Below the pieces are notes generated by a model, which saw only the letters and a program-made list of their open reading frames with translations, had not been told where the DNA came from and searched no databases. From positions 1-64,000 of the forward strand of contig NZ_JWMA01000006.1 in the NCBI RefSeq assembly GCF_000812465.1: a stretch of 64,000 bases of DNA, read 5' to 3'. The position numbers and the translations under genes were made by a program. Positions 1 through 8,216 of this stretch are shown piece after piece (positions within the stretch are counted from its first letter, which is position 1; each line of letters begins with the position of its first letter). The stretch is from Cupriavidus sp. IDO (GTDB taxonomy: Bacteria > Pseudomonadota > Gammaproteobacteria > Burkholderiales > Burkholderiaceae).

Positions 1-1238
1 ACAACCCCGTCCCTCCCCGCCTCAGCGGCCTTCGCCCCGCCCTCCCCATCCTCCTTGGCGCTTCCGTAATGCTCAGCCTGGCCATGGGCCTGCGCCAGAG
101 CCTGGGCATCTTCATGCCGCCGCTGACGAAGGACATCGGCATTTCCGTCTCGGACTTCACCGTGGCCATCGCGGTGCAGAACCTGGCCTGGGGGCTGCTG
201 CAGCCGCTGGCCGGCGCGTGGGCGACGCGGGTCGGGTTCCGGCCGCTGATGATGAGCGGCTCGCTGCTTTACGTGATCGGCCTGGTCCTGCTCGCCACCT
301 CGCATGGCATGGTTGGGGTGACGCTCGGCGCCGGCGTCGCGATCGGCGCCTCGATGGCCTGCACCGGCAGCGCGATTTCGATGGCGGTGGCAGCGCGCCC
401 GGTGCCGGCGGCCATGCGCAGCACGGTGCTTGGCCTGGTGTCCGGGGCGGGCTCGCTCGGCGCGCTGGTGGCGGCGCCGATCGGACAGGTCGTGGCGCAG
501 GCCCATGGCTGGCGCGTGGGCATCGCGGCATTCGTGGTGCTGGCGCTGGTGATGCTGCCGGCGGCATGGTTTGCCGGCCGTGTGGACCGTTTGCCGGCCC
601 CGGCTCCTGCCGGCACCGGCCAGGACAACGCGCGCCAGGCACTGGGCACGGCGCTGCGCCATGTGCCGTTCCTGGTCATGGCGATGGCGTATTTCGTCTG
701 CGGCATGCAACTGGTCTTCCTGACCACGCACCTGCCCTCCTACCTGGACATCTGCGGCATGGACCCGATGCTGAGCGCCAAGGCGCTTGGCGTGATCGGC
801 GGGTTCAATGTGCTGGGCAGCATCTTCTTCGGCTGGGCCGGCGGCCGGGTCAACAAGCTGATGCTGCTTGGCTGCATCTACACGATTCGCTCGCTGGCGC
901 TGGCCTGGTACTTTTCGTCGACGCCCACGCCATCGAGCACGCTGGTGTTTGCCGCGGTGATGGGCTTCCTGTGGCTGGGCGTGGCGCCGCTGGTGGCGGG
1001 CTGGATTGCCGAGACCTTCGGCCTGCGCTGGCAGGCCATGCTGGGTGGCGTGGCCTTCTTCAGCCACCAGATCGGCAGCTTTGCCGGCGCCTTTGGCGGC
1101 GGACTTGTGTATGACGCGCTTGGCTCCTACACCGTGGCATGGCAGGCCGGTGTGGCGCTTGGGCTCGTTGCCGGGCTGGCGCAGATTGCGTTTGCTGTCG
1201 CCACGCAGCGCCGGCCGCCGCAAATGGCGACGACCTGA
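1..1238 (+). CDS. MFS transporter, 5' end outside the window
   Basis: Major facilitator superfamily permease of the inner membrane. The reading frame is open from base 3 with no stop up to the ATG at 69, and the residues before that ATG (about 22, hydrophobic, ending ILLGASV) complete the first membrane helix, so the true start lies upstream of the window and the ATG at 69 is internal. Around a dozen hydrophobic helices follow, with a G-A-W-A-T-R-V-G-F-R-P type loop between helices 2 and 3 matching the MFS loop motif. At least 410 residues, near the usual MFS length. It resembles monocarboxylate or oxalate/formate-type carriers, but the substrate cannot be read from the sequence. Confidence 0.85.
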   Translation, partial: NPVPPRLSGLRPALPILLGASVMLSLAMGLRQSLGIFMPPLTKDIGISVSDFTVAIAVQNLAWGLLQPLAGAWATRVGFRPLMMSGSLLYVIGLVLLATSHGMVGVTLGAGVAIGASMACTGSAISMAVAARPVPAAMRSTVLGLVSGAGSLGALVAAPIGQVVAQAHGWRVGIAAFVVLALVMLPAAWFAGRVDRLPAPAPAGTGQDNARQALGTALRHVPFLVMAMAYFVCGMQLVFLTTHLPSYLDICGMDPMLSAKALGVIGGFNVLGSIFFGWAGGRVNKLMLLGCIYTIRSLALAWYFSSTPTPSSTLVFAAVMGFLWLGVAPLVAGWIAETFGLRWQAMLGGVAFFSHQIGSFAGAFGGGLVYDALGSYTVAWQAGVALGLVAGLAQIAFAVATQRRPPQMATT

Positions 1239-1278
1239 GGGCTACTGCGGCCCGTCGCCAGGCCAATGCCTGCCCTCG

Positions 1279-2436
1279 TCAGCGCCATGCACTGCCCACC
1301 TGGATGTAGAACGCGTTCTGGTCCTTGCTGTGCGCCACGTCGATGCCGATCGACACGCCCAGCTTGCGCGCGATCATGTAGCGAAAGCCCGCGCCCACGC
1401 TGACGACCGTGGTGGCGTCTGAGAAGTCATGCCAGCGCCCATATGCCTTGCCGGCGCCGGTAAAGCCGAGCACCGACCAGCGCGGCGTCACATCCCAGCG
1501 CAGCTCCACTTCTGTGGCAAGCGCGTTGCGGTCCTGGTATCGACCCTTCTGCACGCCACGCAGATCGATGAATGGCTGCGCGTAGAACGGCACGTCGCCG
1601 GTGGAAAACCGGGTATCGGCGCGCAGGCCCAGGATCAGCGTACGGGCCAGCGGCAGCCAGGTAAAGCCGCGCGCGTTGTACATATTGAACGTCTGGGTGC
1701 TGCCGAAGCCTGCGCGCGCAAACTGCGCCTCGAACTCGGCATAGGTGCCCCGGTTCGGATAGAAGATGTTGTCGCGCGAGTCATAGTCCACCACCAGCCC
1801 GCCCTTGCCGATGCGCTGGTCCTTCTCGAAGCTGCCCAGCTCGCCGGCGTTGCCGAATTTGAACGTGGCCGAGGAATCGAACAGCACGTAACGCGGGCCC
1901 ACATACCAGCGCGAATCGCCGATGCGCACCAGCAGTTGCTGGATCAGCGCAACGCCCTGGAGCTGGTAGGCGCGGGGCTGGTTCAGCAGGCCGAAGTAGT
2001 CCAGGTTGGCATTGACCTTGGCAATGCCGCCAAGGTAGCGATAGCGGTCACCGTCCCAGGTGTGGAAGTGGCCCACCCCGGCGCCCCAGGCGCCATTCTC
2101 GGTATAGGCGCCGCCTACCACGGTGATGTTCGGCGGCGCCGGCCCCTTGCCGGATGCCCTGGCATTGGCCGCGGCCTCCGCCATCGATTCCGACAGGAAC
2201 ATCAGGCCAAGTCCGAAGCCATAGCCGACCGCCGGCTCGGTGATGATGGTCGGGACGGGCAGCGCGCCCTTGTGGTTGAGCATGAAATCGCTCATGTCGA
2301 ACATGCCGTCTTCGGGGTCGAAGAAGGTCAGGGGTTTCTTTTCCTCCTTCTCATCCGCAAAGGCCGGGCCGCACGGCACAAGCAGCGCAGCGGCCAGTAC
2401 GAAGGCCAGCATGGCCCTTCCCGGTCTCCCAAGCAC
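1279..2436 (-). CDS. Outer-membrane beta-barrel protein, surface antigen D15/Omp85-like
   Basis: Predicted 385-residue outer-membrane protein. The N-terminus has a signal peptide (hydrophobic stretch LAFVLAAALLVP, likely cut after PAFA near residue 27), then a short acidic linker and a long run of alternating, aromatic-rich strands typical of the Bac_surface_Ag (D15) barrel without POTRA repeats. Motifs such as Y-D-S-R-D-N-I-F-Y-P-N-R-G-T-Y in the second half are the characteristic barrel entry of this family. Such single-barrel proteins are known in many proteobacteria, with no settled function. It converges with the MFS gene. An internal start at MLAFV (residue 9) is equally possible. Confidence 0.8.
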   Translation of the reverse strand: MLGRPGRAMLAFVLAAALLVPCGPAFADEKEEKKPLTFFDPEDGMFDMSDFMLNHKGALPVPTIITEPAVGYGFGLGLMFLSESMAEAAANARASGKGPAPPNITVVGGAYTENGAWGAGVGHFHTWDGDRYRYLGGIAKVNANLDYFGLLNQPRAYQLQGVALIQQLLVRIGDSRWYVGPRYVLFDSSATFKFGNAGELGSFEKDQRIGKGGLVVDYDSRDNIFYPNRGTYAEFEAQFARAGFGSTQTFNMYNARGFTWLPLARTLILGLRADTRFSTGDVPFYAQPFIDLRGVQKGRYQDRNALATEVELRWDVTPRWSVLGFTGAGKAYGRWHDFSDATTVVSVGAGFRYMIARKLGVSIGIDVAHSKDQNAFYIQVGSAWR

Positions 2437-2483
2437 ATCAAACCTGTTATTGCTCGCAAGCCCCTGCCTCGATCGTCATATAT

Positions 2484-2497
2484 TGCTGTCAACAGCA
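2484..2497. promoter_or_regulatory. 14-bp inverted repeat upstream of purT
   Basis: TGCTGT-CA-ACAGCA, a perfect dyad in the 250-bp interval between the divergent barrel-protein and purT genes. It could be an operator for either gene. No family assignment is possible and it may be chance. Confidence 0.25.
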
Positions 2498-2686
2498 CAT
2501 TTCGTACGATAACCAAGGGGCGCCGCTCCAGCGAAGTTAGTTTTCTCAATCCGAGATGTAATTGTTTTGAGTCCGTACGGCACGCCCGGGCGGCTGGCAG
2601 CACCGCGCTTGCGCTCCCACCGTCAACGTCCGGCCGTCGCGCCAGCACGTACAATGCCGGTTTTTACCCCGCTCCCGACGTCGAAC

Positions 2687-3892
2687 ATGACCACCATCGG
2701 TACCCCTCTCTCCCCCTCGGCCACCAAAGTCATGCTGCTCGGCTCCGGCGAACTCGGCAAGGAAGTGCTGATCGCGCTGCAGCGGCTTGGCGTCGAAACC
2801 ATCGCCGTGGACCGCTATGAAAACGCGCCTGGCCAGCAGGTGGCGCATCATGCCCGCACCATCGCCATGAGCGACCCGGACCAGCTCAAGGCCCTGATCG
2901 AAGCCGAGAGGCCCCATCTGGTCGTGCCCGAGATCGAGGCCATCGCCACGCCCATGCTGGAAATGCTGGAAGCGGCCGGCACGGTGCGCGTGATCCCCAC
3001 CGCCCGGGCCGCGCGCCTGACCATGGACCGCGAAGGCATTCGCCGCCTGGCCGCCGAGACCCTGGGACTGCCGACCAGCCCGTACAAGTTCTGCGACTCG
3101 CTGGAGGAGCTGCAGGCCGCGATCGACGGCGGCATCGGCTATCCGTGCGTGGTCAAGCCGGTGATGAGCAGCTCGGGCAAGGGCCAGAGCAAGATCGACG
3201 GCCCCGAGGGCGTCAGGGCGGCGTGGGATTACGCCATGGCCGGCGGCCGTGTCAGCCATGGCCGCATCATCGTCGAAGGCTTTATCGACTTCGACTACGA
3301 GATCACGCTGCTGACCGTGCGCGCGCCCGGCGCCGATGGCAAGGTGGAAACGCAGTTCTGCGAGCCGATCGGGCACTTGCAGGTCAGCGGCGACTATGTC
3401 GAGAGCTGGCAGCCGCATCCGATGCATCCGAAGGCGCTGGAGACCGCGCAGCATATCGCCCGCGCGGTCACCTCCGACCTGGGCGGACAGGGCCTGTTCG
3501 GCGTCGAGCTGTTCGTCAAGGGCGAACAGGTCTGGTTCAGCGAAGTCAGCCCGCGTCCGCACGACACGGGCATGGTGACGATGGCCACGCAATGGCAGAA
3601 CGAGTTCGAACTGCATGCGCGTGCGATCCTTGGCCTGCCGGTCAGCACCGCGCTGCGCGGCCCGGGCGCTAGCGCCGTGATCTATGGTGGCGTGGATGCG
3701 CAGGGTGTAGTGTTCGATGGTGTGGATGAGGCCTTGCGCGTGCCCCAAACCGAGGTGCGCCTGTTCGGCAAGCCGGAGAGCTTCACCAAGCGGCGCATGG
3801 GGGTGGCGCTGGCCTATGCCGATGACGTGCAAACCGCCCGCACGCGAGCCAGGGAAGCCGCTGGCCGCGTGAAGCCGCGCACCGCAAGCTGA
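2687..3892 (+). CDS. purT: Formate-dependent phosphoribosylglycinamide formyltransferase PurT
   Basis: Cytosolic ATP-grasp enzyme that makes formyl-GAR from GAR, formate and ATP in purine synthesis. The ATG at 2687 gives 401 residues, the normal family length; the frame is open further upstream but those residues (R/P rich) are unlike the family. Visible signatures: the N-terminal nucleotide-like motif GSGELGKE (19-26), [10 protein letters not shown] (about 80-90), the ATP-grasp loop [10 protein letters not shown] (about 160) and the metal-binding [10 protein letters not shown] segment (about 286). No strong ribosome-binding site precedes this start. Recognition is strong because the N-terminal region is close to what I recall of Cupriavidus PurT. 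Confidence 0.95.
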   Translation: MTTIGTPLSPSATKVMLLGSGELGKEVLIALQRLGVETIAVDRYENAPGQQVAHHARTIAMSDPDQLKALIEAERPHLVVPEIEAIATPMLEMLEAAGTVRVIPTARAARLTMDREGIRRLAAETLGLPTSPYKFCDSLEELQAAIDGGIGYPCVVKPVMSSSGKGQSKIDGPEGVRAAWDYAMAGGRVSHGRIIVEGFIDFDYEITLLTVRAPGADGKVETQFCEPIGHLQVSGDYVESWQPHPMHPKALETAQHIARAVTSDLGGQGLFGVELFVKGEQVWFSEVSPRPHDTGMVTMATQWQNEFELHARAILGLPVSTALRGPGASAVIYGGVDAQGVVFDGVDEALRVPQTEVRLFGKPESFTKRRMGVALAYADDVQTARTRAREAAGRVKPRTAS

Positions 3893-3919
3893 CAGAGGAA
3901 GCCAGCCCTCGCGGCCGGC

Positions 3920-5263
3920 TCAGCCAGGATGGCCGATGTGCCCGGTTGGCGCGGCCTGCGCTGTCTGGCCTGAATGGCCCGATTGGGCCTGCACGGCTGC
4001 CACCTGGGCCGCCGCCAGCACCGGGCTGATGCGCACGCCGGTCAGGTCGGCACCCGATGGCGCCTGGTAGAGCCGCAGCCCCATCTCGGGCAGGATCGCC
4101 AGCAGGTGATCGAATACGTCGCCCTGGATCCGCTCGTAGTCCATCCATGCGGTCAGCGCGGTAAAGCAGTAGATCTCGACCGGAATGCCTTGTGAATCGG
4201 GCTCCATCATGCGCACGTTCAGCAGCAGGTCATGGTGGATTTCCGGGTGCGCCTTCAGGTAGGCGATGCCGTAGGCGCGGAAGGTGCCGATATTGGTCAG
4301 GCGCCGGCGATTGACCGAATCACTGCCGGCCTCGATCAGCAAGCGGTTGGCCCGGTCGACCTCGGCCTGTTTCTCTTCCAGGTAATCGTGCAGCAGGCGG
4401 AAGCGCATCAGCGCGTGGACCTCGTCGTCCTGCAGGAAGCGCACGCTGCCCGCATCCAGCCGCAGCGTGCGCTTGATGCGCCGTGCGCCGGATTCGAACA
4501 TCTGGCGATAGTTGCGGTAGCTTTCCGAGAACAGCTTGTAGGTGGGCACCGTGGTCACGGTGTTGTCCCAGTTCTGCACCTTGACCGTATGCAGGGCGAT
4601 GTCCTTGACGTAGCCATCCGCATTGCATTGCGGCATCTCGATCCAGTCGCCGATGCGCAGCATGTCGTTGGACGTCAGCTGGGTGCTGGCCACCAGTGAC
4701 AGCAGCGTATCCTTGAACACCAGCAGCAGCACCGCCGACAGCGCACCCAGGCCCGACAGCATCCACAGCGGCGAGCGGTCGATCAGGATCGACAGCACCA
4801 GCACGGCGCAGATCAGCCCCAGCCCCAGCCGCCCGACCTGGATATAGCCCTTGATCGAGCGTGTCTGCGCGCGCGTGGTGCCGGCGTAGACCTCTTGCCA
4901 GGCACTGAGCACGCCACCCAGCATCACGAAGAAGCAGATCCAGGCGCCGGCATGCGTCAGCCGCTCGATGACCTGGGTGTAGCGCCCCAGATGCGGCACC
5001 TCGCCGATGCCGAGAGTGACAACAGCGAACCACAGGGTGTAGCCAAAGCGCCGGTAGGCGCGGTGGCGCATCAGCGCCTTCGCCCACGGCTCCTTGCCGG
5101 CCACTACCAGCACGCGGCTGGCAAGACGCGCCGCCACGCGTGCCACCAGCCATTGCGACACCGTGGCGATCAGCAACAGGACGGCAAGGTAGAGCGATAT
5201 CTGCGCCCAGGGATGGGTGGGGATACGTTGCTGGAACAACTCCAGCAGGGCATCGAAAGTCAT
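3920..5263 (-). CDS. MscS-family mechanosensitive channel, YbdG/MscM-like
   Basis: Inner-membrane small-conductance mechanosensitive channel of 447 residues. About five N-terminal hydrophobic helices are followed by the pore-lining segment (LSGLGALSAVLLLVFKD) and the cytoplasmic beta domain with IGDWIEMPQCNADGYVKDI and HTVKVQNWDNT, which is the pattern of YbdG-type rather than MscS-type proteins (extra insertion before VKDI). The start at 5263 was chosen because upstream in-frame residues add nothing family-like. The last 30 residues are a low-complexity tail rich in Q, A, H and G. It converges with purT, leaving 27 bp between stop codons. Confidence 0.88.
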   Translation of the reverse strand: MTFDALLELFQQRIPTHPWAQISLYLAVLLLIATVSQWLVARVAARLASRVLVVAGKEPWAKALMRHRAYRRFGYTLWFAVVTLGIGEVPHLGRYTQVIERLTHAGAWICFFVMLGGVLSAWQEVYAGTTRAQTRSIKGYIQVGRLGLGLICAVLVLSILIDRSPLWMLSGLGALSAVLLLVFKDTLLSLVASTQLTSNDMLRIGDWIEMPQCNADGYVKDIALHTVKVQNWDNTVTTVPTYKLFSESYRNYRQMFESGARRIKRTLRLDAGSVRFLQDDEVHALMRFRLLHDYLEEKQAEVDRANRLLIEAGSDSVNRRRLTNIGTFRAYGIAYLKAHPEIHHDLLLNVRMMEPDSQGIPVEIYCFTALTAWMDYERIQGDVFDHLLAILPEMGLRLYQAPSGADLTGVRISPVLAAAQVAAVQAQSGHSGQTAQAAPTGHIGHPG

Positions 5264-5368
5264 GGCGGGGGCGGCCGTTAGGAGGTGCTTGGCCACATAG
5301 TGTACAAAACGTGGCCACCCTGCCCCGCACATGGCGGCGCCGGCGATGCCCCCGGCCCGCCAATGCCG

Positions 5369-6556
5369 CTACGCCTGCGGCGCGTACATTGCCATCAGCT
5401 TCTCGTCCGTATAGCCCCAGTCGGCCGCGTTTTCGAACGCCACCACGCTGTCATCGCTCTCGTGCAGGTCGATGACTTCGGGCGCCAGCGCGGCGGACTC
5501 GGTCACCGAGTAGAACGCCATCACGCGAGGGCGCAGCGGGTCGGCTGCATTCTGGGCGCACACCACCGCCAGCCGGTTCGAGCGCAGCCGCAGCACGGTG
5601 CCGAGCGGGTAGATGCCGACGGTACGGGTGAAGGCCTTGAATACGCGGCGGTCGAACAGGGTATCGACACGCACCGCCATGTATTCCATCGCGCGGGCCG
5701 GGGACCACTCCTGGTGGCCGGGCCGGCTGGAGGTGAGCGAGTCGTAGGTGTCGCAGATGGCGGCGATCTTGGCGTGCACGCTGAGTTCGCGGCCGACCAG
5801 CCCGAACGGGTAGCCACGCCCATCCACGCGTTCGTGGTGGTGCACGCAGACATCGAGCGCGATATTCGAGTACAGCCGCGCCTCGTTCAGGATGCGATAG
5901 CCGGCGGACGGATGGCGGCGGATGGCCTCGTCTTCGGCGGGTGTGCGCGAGGCCGCCTTGTGCAGCACGGCTTCGGGCAGCGTCAGCTTGCCGATGTCAT
6001 GGATCAGCCCGGCCAGGCCGAGTTCGCGCACTTCCTCCTCCGGCAGCTCCAGGGTGCGGCCCAGGGCGATCATCAGCGCGCAGACAGCGAAGGAATGGAG
6101 ATAGCTGTAGTCGTCCCGTGCTTTCAGCCGCGCCAGCGCGATCAGCGCCTGCGAGTGCCGCGACAACGATTTCGAGGCGGAATCGACCAGCAGCAGCGCG
6201 CCGTTGACCTCCAGCGCGCGGCCCATGCGCACGTCGGCAAACATCGAGCCGATGACTGACTTGCCTGACTGCAGCAGCTCGCGCGCGCGGGCGAATTCCG
6301 CTTCCAGCGTGCTGGCAGGGACTGCAGGCTCAGGCAGCGCGATTTCAGGAGGCGGTGCCTCGGGGGCCGGCAAGTTGCGGCCCTTGAGGATGTCGATCCA
6401 GACTTCCTGCACCCCTGCCGAGCGGATCTGGTTGACCTGATCCTCGCTGTTCAGCAGGAAACGCGCGCGCCAGAACGGATGATTGATCCACGAGCCGCCC
6501 AGCCTGGCGACAAACATCCCGACCTGAAGTTGCTCCGCCTTGATTCTTCTCAGCAT
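5369..6556 (-). CDS. HD-GYP domain cyclic-di-GMP phosphodiesterase with DUF3391 N-terminus
   Basis: Predicted cytosolic enzyme (395 residues) that hydrolyses the second messenger c-di-GMP. The N-terminal 120 residues match the DUF3391 module (LQVGMFVARLGGSW, VWIDILKG) that precedes many HD-GYP domains. The catalytic HD motif HDIGK lies near residue 186 and the signature HHHERVDGRGYP near 238-249, both intact, so the protein should be active. The ATG at 6556 follows a good GAGGGG ribosome-binding site and removes 25 spurious residues of a longer frame. It stands alone, so the process controlled (motility, biofilm) cannot be deduced from neighbours. Confidence 0.92.
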   Translation of the reverse strand: MLRRIKAEQLQVGMFVARLGGSWINHPFWRARFLLNSEDQVNQIRSAGVQEVWIDILKGRNLPAPEAPPPEIALPEPAVPASTLEAEFARARELLQSGKSVIGSMFADVRMGRALEVNGALLLVDSASKSLSRHSQALIALARLKARDDYSYLHSFAVCALMIALGRTLELPEEEVRELGLAGLIHDIGKLTLPEAVLHKAASRTPAEDEAIRRHPSAGYRILNEARLYSNIALDVCVHHHERVDGRGYPFGLVGRELSVHAKIAAICDTYDSLTSSRPGHQEWSPARAMEYMAVRVDTLFDRRVFKAFTRTVGIYPLGTVLRLRSNRLAVVCAQNAADPLRPRVMAFYSVTESAALAPEVIDLHESDDSVVAFENAADWGYTDEKLMAMYAPQA

Positions 6557-6780
6557 GCGACGCCCCTCGGATGATGGTTTTCTTGTTCTCGGGGCAGATA
6601 ACGGCGGCAGCCGGCAGAACTTTAGCGCCACATGGCTGCAATCCCAGGCAGGCCGGGCTTGTCAAGCGGCCGGCGAATGTCCGGACGCCGCCGTCGGGCA
6701 TTCCGGCAGGCCCGCGCGCCGGCGCTACAATGGCGCGCCAAACGCTCACCAGACGCCAGCCAGACGCTCGCCGGTCATCC

Positions 6781-7074
6781 ATGTCCAGAACGTACACGCT
6801 AGTCGGCATCGCCCGCGCCAAGGCCAACCGCCGTGAAGCCCTGGTGTCCCAGCTCACCTCACTGCGCTCGCGCGGCCTGACCGAGCCTGGCTGCCTGAAC
6901 TACCACGTCGGGCAGGACGCCGAGGATGCCGAAGTCTTCGTCGTCTATATGGTCTGGGACTCCAAGCGAGCGCTCGAATCCCACCTCAACCGCCCCTATA
7001 TGCGTGACTTTCACGCCACACGACAGGATTTCGTCGAGGGCGATTTCAGCTTCCGCTGGCTGGATGCCGCCTGA
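6781..7074 (+). CDS. Small antibiotic-biosynthesis-monooxygenase (ABM) fold protein
   Basis: 97-residue ferredoxin-like alpha/beta-barrel dimer protein of the ABM/YgiN type. The family signature is visible as E-P-G-C-L-N-Y-H-V near residue 40, then a beta strand FVVYMVWDS and HLNRPYMRDF near residue 70. Relatives are cofactor-free quinol monooxygenases or haem-degrading enzymes, others have no known activity. A TACAAT box about 55 bp upstream may be its -10. A longer frame reaches back to 6571 but the extra 70 residues are arginine-rich filler, and 97 residues is the usual size. Confidence 0.8.
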   Translation: MSRTYTLVGIARAKANRREALVSQLTSLRSRGLTEPGCLNYHVGQDAEDAEVFVVYMVWDSKRALESHLNRPYMRDFHATRQDFVEGDFSFRWLDAA

Positions 7075-7174
7075 AGGCCCGCCCGGGGCTGACTCCCGGC
7101 CCTTGCTTGTCAATCCGCCGTACCCCATCTATCACTCTGAATGACGCCCTTGCCGGGCGCGACAGGAGTGCATC

Positions 7175-8188
7175 ATGGACGTCAGGGACGGTTTTGTCGG
7201 CACCATCGGGCGCACGCCGCTGATCCGGCTGGGCGGGCTGAGCGCGGCAACCGGCTGCGATATCTACGGCAAAGCCGAATTCCTCAACCCTGGCGGCTCC
7301 GTCAAGGACCGCGCGGCCCTCTACATCATCCGCGACGCCGAACGGCGCGGCACCCTCAAGCCGGGCGGCACCGTGATCGAGGGCACCGCAGGCAATACCG
7401 GCATCGGCCTGGCGCATATCTGCGCGGCACGCGGCTATCGCTGCATCGTGGTCATTCCGGACACCCAGTCGCCTGAAAAGATGGAGCGCCTGCGCATGCT
7501 GGGCGCCGAAGTACGGGCCGTACCCGCCAAGCCCTACGCAGATCCCGGCAACTACCAGAAGATTGCCGGGCGGCTGGCCGAAGAAACCGAAAACGCCATC
7601 TGGGCCAACCAGTTCGACAACGTTGCCAACCGCCAGGCGCACTACGAGACCACCGGCCCCGAGATCTGGCATGACACCGCCGGGCGCATCGACGCCTTCA
7701 CCTGCGCCACCGGCACTGGCGGCTCCCTGGCAGGCGTGGCGCAATGCCTGAAGGAGCGCAGCCACCATGTGCGCATCGTGCTGGCCGACCCGCATGGCAG
7801 CGGGCTCTACCATTTCGTGAAACACCGCGAGGTCAAGGCCGAGGGCAGTTCCATCACCGAAGGCATCGGCTCCAGCCGCGTCACCGCCAACCTGGCCGGC
7901 GCTCCCATCGACGATGCGGTGCGGATCGATGACCAGAGCTGCGTGGACATGGTCTACCGCCTGCTGCGCGAGGAAGGCCTGTTCGTGGGCGGTTCGTCCG
8001 GCATCAACGTGGCGGCGGCGGTCGCGCTGGCGCGCGAGATGGGCAAGGGCCATACCATCGTCACGCTGCTGTGCGACCGGGGCGACCTGTACTTCGGGCG
8101 GCTGTTCAACCAGGAATGGCTGGCGGGCAAGGGGCTGGTGCCGGCACCGTTCAAACACGCGGCACATCCGGGCCAGCATGCCGGCTGA
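7175..8188 (+). CDS. Cysteine synthase A-like PLP enzyme
   Basis: PLP-dependent O-acetylserine sulfhydrylase family enzyme, 337 residues. The PLP lysine is K44 in NPGGSVKDRAA, the substrate loop EGTAGNTGIGL (about 69-79) replaces the more usual TSGNTG, and the phosphate-binding GTGGS is near residue 183. The C-terminus has GGSSGIN. Family members make cysteine from O-acetylserine and sulfide. The EGTAGNTG variant and the LCDRGDLYFGRLFN ending are those of the CysK2/standalone cysteine synthase A group common in beta-proteobacteria, so the exact sulfur donor is uncertain. Start is preceded by CAGGAGT. Confidence 0.88.
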   Translation: MDVRDGFVGTIGRTPLIRLGGLSAATGCDIYGKAEFLNPGGSVKDRAALYIIRDAERRGTLKPGGTVIEGTAGNTGIGLAHICAARGYRCIVVIPDTQSPEKMERLRMLGAEVRAVPAKPYADPGNYQKIAGRLAEETENAIWANQFDNVANRQAHYETTGPEIWHDTAGRIDAFTCATGTGGSLAGVAQCLKERSHHVRIVLADPHGSGLYHFVKHREVKAEGSSITEGIGSSRVTANLAGAPIDDAVRIDDQSCVDMVYRLLREEGLFVGGSSGINVAAAVALAREMGKGHTIVTLLCDRGDLYFGRLFNQEWLAGKGLVPAPFKHAAHPGQHAG

Positions 8189-8216
8189 TAGCGCGTATCC
8201 GGCCGGCGTCGCGAAG